A stretch of DNA of 10,707 nucleotides from Acanthamoeba sp. SK_2022b (lineage: Eukaryota; Discosea; Longamoebia; Acanthamoebidae). Positions 1-8,159 of the stretch are shown piece after piece; the first letter of the stretch is position 1; each line of letters begins with the position of its first letter. Location of the stretch: assembly GCA_027943245.1 (NCBI GenBank), contig JANDJZ010001165.1:1-10707 (forward strand). The letters are read 5' to 3'. The position numbers and the translations under genes are program-made. The notes beneath the pieces are model-generated. The model did not search any database and was not told the DNA's origin. It saw nothing but the letters and a program-made list of their open reading frames with translations.

Positions 1-988
1 ACCTCGAAGCCCTCCAGCAACCGGCGGACATCATCGAACGTGTAGGTGTAGCTCACAGGACAGCCTTGGCAGCCCGCCTAGTCGTTAGTAACTCTACACG
101 GTGAGGAGTTTTGTGAGGGGTACCGGTTTGGGCTTCTGAGTAGCGAGCGATGAGGCGGTCCATCTTGGAGAAGTCCCACTCGCCTGTCTCCTTCATGAGG
201 AAGAAAAGCTTGAAGCTCACCTTCGAGTAGAGCATGATCCTGCAGGAGCCCATAGGTACACTTGTTCAAAGCTGTTCTCTACATCTTTCTACGTCCCGTA
301 AATGGGGAGGTGAAGCACGCACCTCAGCTCCCCGCCAGGTTTGAGTAGGCGTCGTATGTGTTGGATCACCTTCTGGGGCTGGGGCGTGTGGTGTATGACG
401 CCAAACGACCACACCAGGTCAAACTGTGGTGTCCCTTCTGGCAACACCTGTGGACTCGCTCAGCAAGAGGCCATCTCCTCTTGTAGCGCGAGTAGCGGCA
501 GAGTGGACGAGAACCTGGTCCAGCTCTTCGGCGTTGGCGTGGTGGAAGACCGCATCGAGTCCGTACACGTTGAAACGCTGGCGGGTGAGGTCGAGGCTGG
601 TCTGCGAGAGCTCGACTACCGTCAGCTCGGCTCCGTGACGCGCAAAGTTGATACTCTCGGTGCCTAGACCGCAGCCCAGCTCCAGCACCCTATCAAGGGG
701 GAGGTGAGTGGCAATAAAGTTGTATAGACTCAATAGATGAAGGATCTCGGCGTAGTGGCACCTCTTGCCCTTCCACTCGGGGAAGGAGGCGAAGGCGGGG
801 ATGTGAGGCTCGACAAAGTACTTCCTGCGCTCGACCTCGTCGAAGTAGAGTCGCGTTCCTCGCTCGGCGTTGGAGTGGAAGAGATTGCAGGGTCGCTTGT
901 CCCAATACTCTTGCACCTTTTCGATCCCTACCGCTCCAAAGTCGGCACCACCCTGCACTCCCTCCTCCAGCGGCTTGAACTCCTCCAT
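1..988 (-). CDS. Class I SAM-dependent methyltransferase (3' partial, 5 visible exons)
   Basis: Exons on the minus strand, in transcript order: 988-762, 689-515, 447-323, 239-124 and 64-1. The introns are 72, 67, 83 and 59 bases, and all phases close. The first in-frame ATG is at 988; the open frame extends upstream only without ATG. About 235 residues are visible and the C-terminus lies outside the window. SAM-binding motif I is VLELGCGLGTE at residues 77-87. The acidic strand-2 end is VVELS (Glu about 102). Motif IV/post-I is FDLVWSFGVIHHTP (about 143-156), followed by LLKPGGELRIMLYS. The N-terminal YWDKRPCN and the late SEAQTGCPVSYTYTF segments match a widespread, mostly bacterial group of small-molecule-type methyltransferases. 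The substrate is unknown and no targeting signal is visible, so it is probably cytosolic. It shares a very short divergent promoter with the DUF4476-like gene. The fold is certain; the substrate is not inferable. Confidence 0.9.
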
Positions 989-1087
989 CTGTTTCGCCAA
1001 GAGGCGTTTACCCAGTTTTCTTTTGATCTATTTTCTCTTTTCTATCGCTGCGACAATTTAAAACCTCTAACACCACCAAACAACAAG
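989..1087. promoter_or_regulatory. Compact bidirectional promoter between two start codons
   Basis: The 99 bases separate the ATG of the methyltransferase (minus, 988) from the ATG of the DUF4476-like gene (plus, 1088). The plus strand holds a pyrimidine-rich stretch (about 1014-1043), an AT-rich core with tttaaaa near 1057-1063, and an A/C-rich leader just before the 1088 start. Both 5' UTRs and both start sites must fit here or overlap into coding sequence. The promoter role is inferred from geometry; no known factor site was recognised. Confidence 0.6.
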
Positions 1088-1519
1088 ATGGCCCAGCAGG
1101 GAGTGATTGGCGCTAAGGATCTGGCAAACTTGAAGGAGCAACTGGAGCGTATGCCGCGCGACAAGGACCGCCTTCGCCTCATTACCGCCGCTGCTGAGGG
1201 CCACAGCTTCACCTGCGTTCGTCCTTCCTTTCGAACTTCAAGTTATTATTATCTTTATCGTTAACTTCATTATTTAGGCGCAAGTGGCCGAGCTGGTGGA
1301 GGTACAGCACTTTGGGGAGGCCAAGACGATGACCGGCGTGCTCTGCCACCCCAAACTGGTGGTGCGTAGGCCACTTCAAGCTCTTCTCACTCTGCTCGTA
1401 AGCCTAACGCGCTACACTGGCTACACCTTTAGGACCCAGAGAACTTCGAAGCCGTCGTGGTGGCCGCCTACCCCTACGACGAGGACAAGACCGAAGTGCG
1501 CTCCGCCCTCGGCCTCTAG
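1088..1519 (+). CDS. DUF4476-like small helical protein (99 aa, 3 exons)
   Basis: Exons are 1088-1216, 1278-1361 and 1433-1519, with introns of 61 and 71 bases, both phase 0. The product is 99 residues, ending at TAG 1517-1519. It starts MAQQGVIGAKDLANLKEQ. The middle DKDRLRLITAAAEGHSFTCAQ and the later DPENFEAVVVAAYPYDEDK resemble the DUF4476 domain pattern: helices with a repeated D-x-D-K/R-L-x-L-I motif, then a phenylalanine and a short F/Y-D-x-D-K repeat. The whole protein is about one such domain. No signal peptide, membrane segment or catalytic motif is visible. Function is unknown in this family as far as I know. It is divergently paired with the methyltransferase and convergent with the CBS gene. 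The acceptor at 1432 is preceded by a branch-like cctaacg. Family placement is by eye and could be wrong; the gene itself is well supported. Confidence 0.82.
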
Positions 1520-1714
1520 AGCCTCCACAAGAGCTCCCCTCGCTGCTACACACCAAGTTGATTATTTATTTGATTTTTTTTCAATCATTTATTAATAATT
1601 TATGGAAATTGAACTCTTCTTACGCCCCCCGCGAGCGCTATGTACATGAGGGCTTGCGAGTGCGTGGTCCGCAGGGCTACTACTGCGCCTTGTCCGCTCA
1701 GACGGCGACGACGA
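1520..1714. other. Convergent 3' flanks of the DUF4476-like and CBS genes
   Basis: This 195-base spacer between two stop codons holds an AT-rich block (about 1556-1615) and then GC-rich sequence. On the minus strand, AATAAA occurs twice (complement of 1565-1570 and 1588-1593), about 120-150 bases beyond the CBS stop. These are good candidates for its poly(A) signals. The plus strand offers only AATAAT-like variants in the same block, so both transcripts probably end in this shared element. No gene was seen here. Confidence 0.55.
1565..1593 (-). terminator. Two AATAAA poly(A) signals for the CBS gene
   Basis: The hexamer AATAAA reads on the minus strand at 1570-1565 and at 1593-1588, downstream of the CBS-protein stop at 1717-1715 in an AT-rich block. 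Assignment to this transcript is by position and orientation only. Confidence 0.5.
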
Positions 1715-3247
1715 CTACTTGGCGCTGGTGCCGGTGGGGGCGAGCGTGACGTCGTGGCTGGCCAGCAACAGGACGGCGTTGATGACGTCCGTCAGCGTGA
1801 TTACCGCCAACGGCTCCTCGTCTGTGCGGCAGAAAGGAGTGAGCGAGCGATGACTGAAGACGACGACGACGAGGAGGAGCGCACCTCTGTTGACCACGTA
1901 GATGCGGTGTACGCCCGAGTCGGCCAGCTTGTCGATCACTTCCATCTGCACACGACGACCGGTCAGTGGCGAGGAGGAAGAGTGGCGAGTGGCCACGCGG
2001 TGGGAGAAGCCGAGACCAGAGTGGCTGTGGGCGGACAGGTGACGAGAGAGCGGCGCGGCACGCGGTTGAGGAAGTGCTCGACGGTGGTGAAGAGGTTGTC
2101 CAGGTTCCGCTCCACCACGTACTGCAGGTCGCTCACGCTGATGTTGGCCACCAGCTTGCCCGCATGGTCCACCACTGGGCCATCACCAACCACCACCGCC
2201 AAGGCCAAGAGAACGTGAGATGCCTCGGGCGGTGTGGGGGTCATACACGCGTGCGCTTGCAGCGGTACCGCTGACTCCATTTAGGTTGGATTGGTCGAGA
2301 AGACGGAGCACGTCTGACATCATGGTGTCCTTCATGACGTTGCACACCTGGCGCAGCTTGCTGAAGCGCGGATCTGTTTGCTCCTCCTACACCACGTACA
2401 CAGAAGAAGATGAAGGACGCCCCCCTGTGACCTCTGGATCGTAAGGGAGAACGGAGGGGAGGAGAGGCCGCAACACCTCAACTACGTGCTGGATGTTGAT
2501 GTTGCTGAAGGCCGGGCTCAGCTCCTTGCGGTGGCTCGACAGCCAGCGCACCACGTCGAGCTGGGAGATCATGGTCAGTATGCGCTCGCCCTCTCCCCCG
2601 TCCTGGGCCACCACGGGTCTGCGCCTCACGCCCTGCTGTCCGAAACCTGTAGTCGTGGTAGCTCTACTTACGCAATGCTTTCGAAGTTTGAAAGTAAAGA
2701 TGAAGGAGAGGGGGTACCGGCTAGGACAGACAAGAGGGACGCGTCTTCGAGTACAGGCATGAGGGGGTGGTTCTTGGCAATATCCCTGGCGCATTGTTGC
2801 CCCAACGACTCTCCCAGCTACATGGACGCGATTGAGCTCCCCTGGGAGACAGACGCAAAGGACAAGGAGACGCTGCGGTACCTTGTCGCCTTCGTCAAGG
2901 AACTCGATCACGTAGTGCACAAAGTCGCGCCAGTCGAGTAGGCCCACCCACTGCTTTATCTTCCTCTTACCCCCAAGCCCACTCTCGACTTCTACTTCGT
3001 CGTAGACGGGCGCCGCGTGAATGCCATACTCCACGAGGCGGTTGAAGCACGTATGCAGGTCGTCCTGGCCCGCCAAAGATATGAGCGGCCTCCCATGGAG
3101 TTCCATCATCTCGTTGAGCCTGTAGCTCTCGATAAGGTTCTTGACTGCCTCCAGCTGGCTACCTGTGGCCGCCGTGGGTACACTCTTCCCATGCCAGGCC
3201 CCCAAGGCCACGCCATAATCGCCGAGCCTAGACTCTACGTTTCCCAT
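1715..3247 (-). CDS. Four-CBS-motif protein, AMPK-gamma/SNF4-like, with N-myristoylation signal (374 aa, 7 exons)
   Basis: Exons in transcript order: 3247-2882, 2817-2718, 2646-2432, 2386-2269, 2174-2017, 1945-1885 and 1821-1715. They sum to 1125 bases, with a TAG stop. There are four CBS motifs in two Bateman pairs. CBS1 (about 45-117) ends GLLDWRDF, CBS2 (about 130-194) contains GVRRRPVV and ISQLD, CBS3 (about 241-295) contains VVDHAGK and ISVSD, and CBS4 (about 305-362) contains GVHRIYVV and ITLTD. Each motif keeps the Asp that binds adenosine ribose in this fold, and CBS2 and CBS4 carry the basic V-R-R/V-H-R pair typical of AMPK gamma. That suggests adenine-nucleotide sensing, possibly as a kinase-complex subunit (inference). 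The first in-frame ATG gives MGNVESR: Gly2 and Ser6 fit the N-myristoyltransferase consensus, so membrane attachment is plausible. The 45-base intron 2431-2387 is the least certain junction; alternative donors lie upstream near 2450-2485. It could instead be a plant-type CBS protein outside the AMPK complex. Confidence 0.87.
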
Positions 3248-3770
3248 CTGGCCTTGTTCTATCTTGTGCAGCAAGTCTAAAGTATCGTTTGGTGAGGGTC
3301 GTGGTGGGTGATGAAAGTAGCAGGACGGCGGACACCACCGGAGGGACTGGGAAACCGGGCTCCTGGTTGGACATGAAGAACCAGTCTGGCGTACTTTTGG
3401 GAGAGATGTCACTGGCGAAGAGGGTAGGTGGAGCGTGTCACACGGATGGAATGTGGTGAGCTTTCTTTTGGTAAATTCTACGAAACGTCACATGCTTCCT
3501 TCTGGCTTTTGCCCGTCACGCCAACAACGGACAAACACTCATGTCAAAGGCTGTGAAACAGCCACTGGCAGCAAAGAGAACCAATTTGGCCGGTACCACC
3601 GTTCATTTCTGTAAATATCATACTCGCCAAGGGCGCCACGAGATGTGACGGAGTTGTAGCTACGGTTAAGCACACTCGTAGTTGTTGGAGCCATATACGT
3701 GACGAGCAGCAAGAAGAAGAATGTGTGCGGCGCGGGCAACACTTCAGAGCTGAAAATATTTATGTAGGCA
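3248..3770. other. Intergenic: CBS gene promoter and tRNA 5' flank
   Basis: This 523-base spacer lies between the start of the CBS gene (reading left) and the tRNA. I see no supported gene in it. A minus-strand frame at 3742-3539 with a hydrophobic beginning starts with GTG and is not called. A TATA-like aaatatttat lies at about 3754-3763, just ahead of the tRNA. The part nearest 3247 should hold the CBS promoter and 5' UTR, but no clear core element is recognisable. Confidence 0.4.
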
Positions 3771-3843
3771 TCCTCGGTAGCTTAGTTGGTAGAGCGCACG
3801 GCTGTTAACCGTGAGGTCGCAGGTTCGAACCCTGCCCGGGGAG
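3771..3843 (+). tRNA. tRNA-Asn (anticodon GTT), intronless
   Basis: This is a complete 73-base cloverleaf. The acceptor stem TCCTCGG (3771-3777) pairs with CCGGGGA (3836-3842), with one T-G pair, and the discriminator is G3843. The D arm is at 3780-3795. The anticodon stem is CACGG/CCGTG with loop CTGTTAA, giving anticodon GTT at 3804-3806. The T arm is GCAGG TTCGAAC CCTGC (3819-3835). Internal A box TAGCTTAGTTGG (3778-3789) and B box GGTTCGAACCC (3822-3832) fit RNA polymerase III. A TTTT terminator follows at 3849-3852 and CCA is not encoded, as expected for a nuclear gene. Unusually, position 1 is T paired to A72 with G73, which is the bacterial tRNA-Asn pattern. Identity is certain; origin is open. 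Confidence 0.97.
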
Positions 3844-3848
3844 CTTCC

Positions 3849-3852
3849 TTTT
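3849..3852 (+). terminator. RNA polymerase III terminator of tRNA-Asn
   Basis: A run of four T residues on the plus strand begins 6 bases after the discriminator base. This is the minimal Pol III stop signal. Confidence 0.7.
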
Positions 3853-3909
3853 GGTCTTGATACGACATAGCAGCAACATGATGGTTTTCCTTTTGTATTC
3901 ATCCACGGT

Positions 3910-4075
3910 TCAACAATTGGTGAACAGGAGCTTGTTGGGGGTGGCCATACACTTGGGACCGCTCTCTTGGCAGGCGAGATCGATCACGCCGTCGGTTGCC
4001 GACTTGGCGAGGAGCGCGGTGACCTCCTGCGGCGACTGTCCTGGGAATCGGCTCAGCAGGAGGGCCGCCACTCCC

Positions 4076-4107
<32 letters not shown>

Positions 4108-5821
4108 CAGGGTCTCGTATGTGTCATTCGGCGTGTGTGTGCCGGGCTCGTCGATCCACGCGGACTTGACCTGCTTGCCCGGCGCGGCGATGTTCACGCA
4201 GACGCCGTAGTTACTAAAGTCTGCTCGCCGGTCCCTCTGCACAATGGTCTGGCTCGTCGTCGCCGACGTGTCGTTTTCGTTGGCTACGTAGGTGGCGGCC
4301 ACGGTGATCGCCTTGGGCTCCATGGCGGGCGACCGCGTGCAGGCGTCGGAGAACTCGTTGCCGGCCGCCACAGCGACCGTCACGCCCAGGTCCACCGTCG
4401 CTAAGTGATCACATCATACACAGACAGTCAGCAGAAGTCAAGGCCAAGCCCACAACCGAACCACTCCGGGGCAATTACGAAAGGGAGGGAGGGGAGCAGT
4501 TACCGGCGACTGCCGCGTTGGTGGTGGGGCTCTTGCCGCCGCTGAGTGACATGTTGGCCACGGAGGGCCTGCCGCGCTTCTTGGCCTGCTCGGCAGTCCA
4601 CTGCACGCCGGAGATCACCGCGTCCCACGAACCCGCGCCTGCGCAGCTAAACACCTTCACCTGTGCCCATCATCGGCCGACAGCGTGTCACAGATGTCAG
4701 TCATGGACCGAACGAGTCGACAAGGCGACGTCACTGAGGCCAGAAAAGGAAACATGTTCGTACGGCGATGACCGTGGCGTTTTTGGCCACGCCGTAGCGG
4801 TGGCCGGCCACGATGCCCGCCACGTGAGTCCCGTGGCCGTTGCAGTCATAGTCGTTCGTGTCGCCAAAGTTGGCGCCCCACTCGGCCCGGCCGCCAAACT
4901 CGACGTGCGTGGTCAAGATGCCGCTGCAGGGCGGTCAACGCAGACAAGTCAATGACGGTCAAAGTGAAGAGGTTGACGATAGCCGTCAAGAGACGCTTAC
5001 GTGTCAATGATGTAGACATCAACGCCCGTGCCGGTGAAGCCATAGGAGTAGTCGGCGTCCACGCGAGCCAGCTCGTGCGTGTCTATGCGACCCAAGTTCT
5101 GGCCATGATGTTATGATCACTCATGTGGAATGAGATCATGAATGACCACGGGTGGAATGGGCAGACAGGCACGAGGTACCCAAGTAACGTCTTTTTGCTG
5201 TCGACAGGCTCCGCTTGTGTGTGCCACCTGGTTCTCTTCGACCAGCTCCACGTCGGGATGTCGCCTGACCATGTCCAGTAGCCTGTACACCCGCACATGC
5301 ACACCAGGTTGAGCGCTGTGCTGTGCTGGACATGAAGTCGTGTCTACACAGCGGTCTGTGGCACGCACTTGGGCGAGAGCTTGGCGTGCAGGGCGCGGAA
5401 GCTGGAACCGATGACGAACGTCCGCTTCAGTTGGCTGCCGTCGGCAGCGGCGACCAACGCCGAGCGCAGGCTCGCCGCCTGTGTCTCGACTGCCGGGGCC
5501 AGCGACGAGTGAGAGCGAGCTTTGGTCAGCCCCAGGAGTGGGAGGGAGTGGGATAATGAGTGGAGCGAGTACACAGCGGCCGGCTGAGGCCTTGGCGCAG
5601 GAGGACGAGATACTCGCCCTCTACTCTTTGTGATGGCTCCTGTGCAACGTGCAACGGAGCCAGCTCTTCATACAACATGTGTTGTTGCAACAGGAAAGAG
5701 TTCAGCATGGGTTGAGCCTCAGCAACAAGCGGTTGTGGTCACCTGCTCGAAGGCCCAGGGCAGCGTGAACAAAGAAGAACAGAAAGAGGATGAGACAGAA
5801 GGAGGCGTAGGCTCGCGGCAT
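3910..5821 (-). CDS. Secreted subtilisin-family serine protease, proteinase K-like preproenzyme (433 aa, 8 exons)
   Basis: Exons in transcript order: 5821-5743, 5665-5573, 5489-5369, 5282-5180, 5098-5001, 4923-4764, 4660-4504 and 4400-3910. The sum is 1302 bases and all phases close. Residues 1-23 form a signal peptide (MPRAYA, then a Phe/Leu core, AALG). Residues about 43-116 form an I9 inhibitor prodomain (EYLVLLR ... DVELVEENQ). The mature S8 domain starts near 117-133 (DVTWNLGRID). The catalytic triad is complete: Asp164 in VYIIDTG, His195 in GHGTHVAG and Ser372 in [11 protein letters not shown]. Oxyanion Asn285 sits in VAVAAGNE. Length and order match proteinase K-like enzymes, so it should be exported, self-process and degrade proteins broadly. 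A short insert (about 311-331) precedes FSNYG compared with proteinase K. The exon 1-2 acceptor (5666) is the least certain join. The gene is divergent from the LRR gene. Confidence 0.95.
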
Positions 5822-6188
5822 CGTCGGCGGTTTAAGTGTGCGTCGTGCGCGTGTGCTTGTTGCGGATGGTGAGTGTCAGTGTGCCCCTCTCCCGGCGTCA
5901 TGGTGACCCTACGCCACAGGTGACACGTTGGCTCTGTCTGGCCTCACTTTCCGCTTTTCTTCGTCGGATTTTTGTGTAGTTTCGGAGCCCTCTCGCCCAA
6001 CCACCTCTACAAGTTGTAGACTACAACGGCGAACCTATCGTTGCGCGCAGTGGGGTCTGCCCGGCAACTTGCGCTCATGTTGTGGTTTCATCGTAGGAGG
6101 TTGAGATATCTTTTTTGGCCATTCTTCTTTTAATAATAATAAAAGCCATCCTAAAAGACAAAGAGAAAAACGCGAAAATAGCCAAGCG
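5822..6188. promoter_or_regulatory. Divergent intergenic promoter region (protease / LRR gene)
   Basis: This 367-base spacer separates the start codons of the protease (minus, 5821) and the LRR gene (plus, 6189). The protease side is GT-rich. The LRR side has an AT-rich taataataataaaag at 6131-6145, about 45 bases before the ATG, followed by an A-rich leader. Promoter function is inferred from position. I see no gene in it. Confidence 0.45.
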
Positions 6189-7726
6189 ATGGGCAACCAG
6201 CAGGGAGGGGCGCTGAAGAACAAGGCGGCGGTGGCACGCCTCGCAGAGTACAAGAAGACGCGCAAGCAGAAGGGCGCGGTTGCGGTCCTCAAACTAGACT
6301 CGTGCTCACTCTCCGACGACGACCTCGAAGCCGTACACGCCCCCCCCCCAAACTAAACTAGAACAACCTTCAACTCTGTCGCTCGTTGCTCAGCACATGT
6401 GTCACACATGTTTCCTGTCCGTGCGGCGTAGGTGGTGTCGGGTAAAGTTGGGCGGGAGGCGCAGGAGGTGATGCTACAGACGAACGCCCTGACGCGCCTC
6501 CCGGCGGCGATCGGGACCGGGTGGTGGCGCGACGTGCAGTTCCTGTGCGTGAGCGCAAACGCGCTCGCTTCGCTTCCAGCCGAGGTGGGCGGCCTGTCCA
6601 AGCTGCAGGAGCTCAACCTCAACGACAACCGGCTCGAGTCCCTCCCGCCAGAACTTTTTGCTGGCTGCACCCAGCTCTCCGTGCTGCATCTCAACAACAA
6701 CCGGCTGCGAACCCTCCCCTCCACAATCGGCCAATGCCAGGCGCTCAAGGTCTGAGGCCAACGACGCGCTCACACGATCACAATGTGGCCTCACCAGATA
6801 AGGAATATTTGTCGACAATACTGCAGACGCTGCATGTGAACGGGAACCAGTTGGAGGAGCTGCCCGAGGAGATGGGCCAGCTCGCAGCCCTGGGGCTCTT
6901 CTACGCCAACGACAACCAGCTCCGCGCGCTGCCCAGTGGGTACGGTTTGGCGTTTGTGCTCTGGGCTGATTTGGAGACATACGTCGCTCACGCCGCGCCT
7001 GCTACCACCGCAGTGCTGCCAACTGGGGCAAGTTGGTCAAGTTCTACTGTAATGACAACCAACTGGATCAGCTGCCCGAAGGGATCGGGCAAGGGTGGAA
7101 GGCGCTCGAAAAGCTCTACCTCAACCACAACAACTTCTCGGCTTTCCCCATCGAGGTACGATCATACTGGCGGGCCCGCATACATGAGATACGTGTGCAG
7201 TGTTGTGATTGGTGCATCCAGGTCTGTAGTCTGGGGGAGACACTGGACGAACTGTTCTTGAATGGTAACCAGCTGGTTGACATTCCACCAGAGATTAGCA
7301 ACCTCAAGAACCTCAACAAGCTCTACCTCAGTGGTACTGTGTCCAGCCTTCATGATGTATTTGTTCTTATCATCAATCCCTCATCCTCTTCCTCCAGGTA
7401 ACCAGCTCATGTCTGTGCCTGAGGAGCTCACCCAGCTCAAGTTCCTGGAGTTGCTGTATCTCAACCGCAACAAACTCACCCACCTTCCAACTGCTCTGGA
7501 TGGTGGTATGGCCTCCCTTCTGGTTCCCCATTCACAGCACTTGCATGAGCAACTGACTGTCTCTTGTGATGTTGTCTGGGTTGGTGGGCAAGATACAGGC
7601 CTACAGAAGCTGATGTTCTTGGAGTTGACTGAGAACAACCTCCAGAGTGTGCCCTTCTGCTTCCACTCCCTCCCCAAGCTCAAGGAGCTGAAACTTGATG
7701 ATGGTGTGCAAAAGGAAGAAGAGTAA
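6189..7726 (+). CDS. Leucine-rich-repeat protein (353 aa in this model, 7 exons; 385 aa if spliced to 8154-8272)
   Basis: Exons are 6189-6332, 6432-6749, 6827-6939, 7014-7155, 7222-7333, 7398-7502 and 7599-7726, and phases close. The N-terminus MGNQQGGALKNK is followed by a basic segment (EYKKTRKQK) and then about 13 repeats of roughly 23 residues. Examples are LQELNLNDNRLESLPPEL, LKTLHVNGNQLEELPEEM and LELLYLNRNKLTHLP. The pattern LxxLxLxxNxLxxLPxx is the SDS22/Ras-group (SHOC2, plant PIRL) intracellular class, which serves as a protein-binding scaffold. No signal peptide or membrane segment is present. Gly2 followed by basic residues could mean myristoylation, but residue 6 is Gly, so this is weak. 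The overall plan resembles animal LRRC57. Read through, exon 7 ends DDGVQKEEE and a stop at 7724-7726. Alternatively, a donor at 7704 joins in phase to 8154-8272, followed by AATAAA at 8285. Intron 7156-7221 has no stop in frame. Confidence 0.88.
6340..6411. repeat. Poly-C run and short hairpin in LRR intron 1
   Basis: Within the 99-base first intron of the LRR gene, about ten C residues lie at 6340-6349. A perfect 7-base inverted repeat, ACATGTG (6395-6401) and CACATGT (6405-6411) with a three-base loop, sits 20 bases before the acceptor. The pattern is seen directly; any effect on splicing is unknown. Confidence 0.5.
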
Positions 7727-8159
7727 AGTGTCCCAAGCAAAAAAACTCAAGGGCTTGCATGTCCTCTTCAATTACATGGTAATGCTTGCTACTCTCCAGT
7801 ATCTGATCCCAAACAATTATCTATATCTGGTCTGGGTCAGCTTTCTTGGATTGTGCACTCACTTCTTTCCTTTTTGTTGCATCCTACATGTGCTTATCCA
7901 GCTTGATCAACAAATCCAGATCAATTACAATTATCCACCATCACCAAAATTCACATTTGTTTTTGCACAAAGGAAACATTCCATTGATCAAATCTCTCAA
8001 CCAACAACCTTTCTGACCAAGGGCTGTGCATATGCACAGTTCCTCTTGATTCTCTTCTAGGAGTGTTGCGTATTCACCATCTTTTATCATTCTTCCCTGT
8101 GTTTTCTCGCCACTTCTTCTCAACATTTTCCAGCTTTATTCAATTCATTCCAGTAATTT
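7727..8159. other. AT-rich spacer, or long last LRR intron
   Basis: These 433 bases are clearly more AT-rich than their surroundings and rich in pyrimidine runs, with no codon pattern like the neighbouring exons. They are either the LRR 3' UTR plus the promoter of the next gene, or the bulk of a 450-base intron (7704-8153) leading to an eighth LRR exon. A perfect 16-base palindrome lies at 8024-8039. Acceptor-like pyrimidine-AG sites occur at 8059-8060 and 8152-8153. Confidence 0.5.
8024..8039. repeat. Perfect 16-base palindrome
   Basis: CTGTGCATATGCACAG is its own reverse complement. It lies 120 bases before the ATG at 8160 in AT-rich spacer. It could be a dimeric factor site or chance. Confidence 0.6.

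Noticed and set aside
424..514. Methyltransferase intron ending at 424
   Set aside because: This join drops the VLPEGTPQ segment that the family has between NAEEL and FDLVWS. The acceptor at 448 restores it in phase.
341..667. Plus-strand ORFs opposite the methyltransferase, and similar shadows at 737-1264, 1640-2218 and 3967-4404
   Set aside because: They are antisense reflections of GC-rich coding exons with no family features and poor splice context.
989..1000. Methyltransferase start at 1000
   Set aside because: The codon there is TTG. The first ATG is at 988 and an in-frame stop lies further upstream.
3248..3412. In-frame N-terminal extension of the CBS protein
   Set aside because: There is no ATG in the extension, only a GTG. 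ATG at 3247 is the first and gives a coherent myristoylation-type start.
3539..3742. Minus-strand small ORF with a hydrophobic, signal-like N-terminus upstream of the CBS gene
   Set aside because: It opens with GTG rather than ATG. The first ATG comes after the hydrophobic stretch, codon use is unlike the neighbouring genes, and no splice join to the CBS gene improves it.
5283..5368. Protease acceptor giving [17 protein letters not shown]
   Set aside because: The donor is after AA at 5369, phase 2. Only the acceptor at 5283 keeps the frame and gives the family-like LSPKLLDMV.
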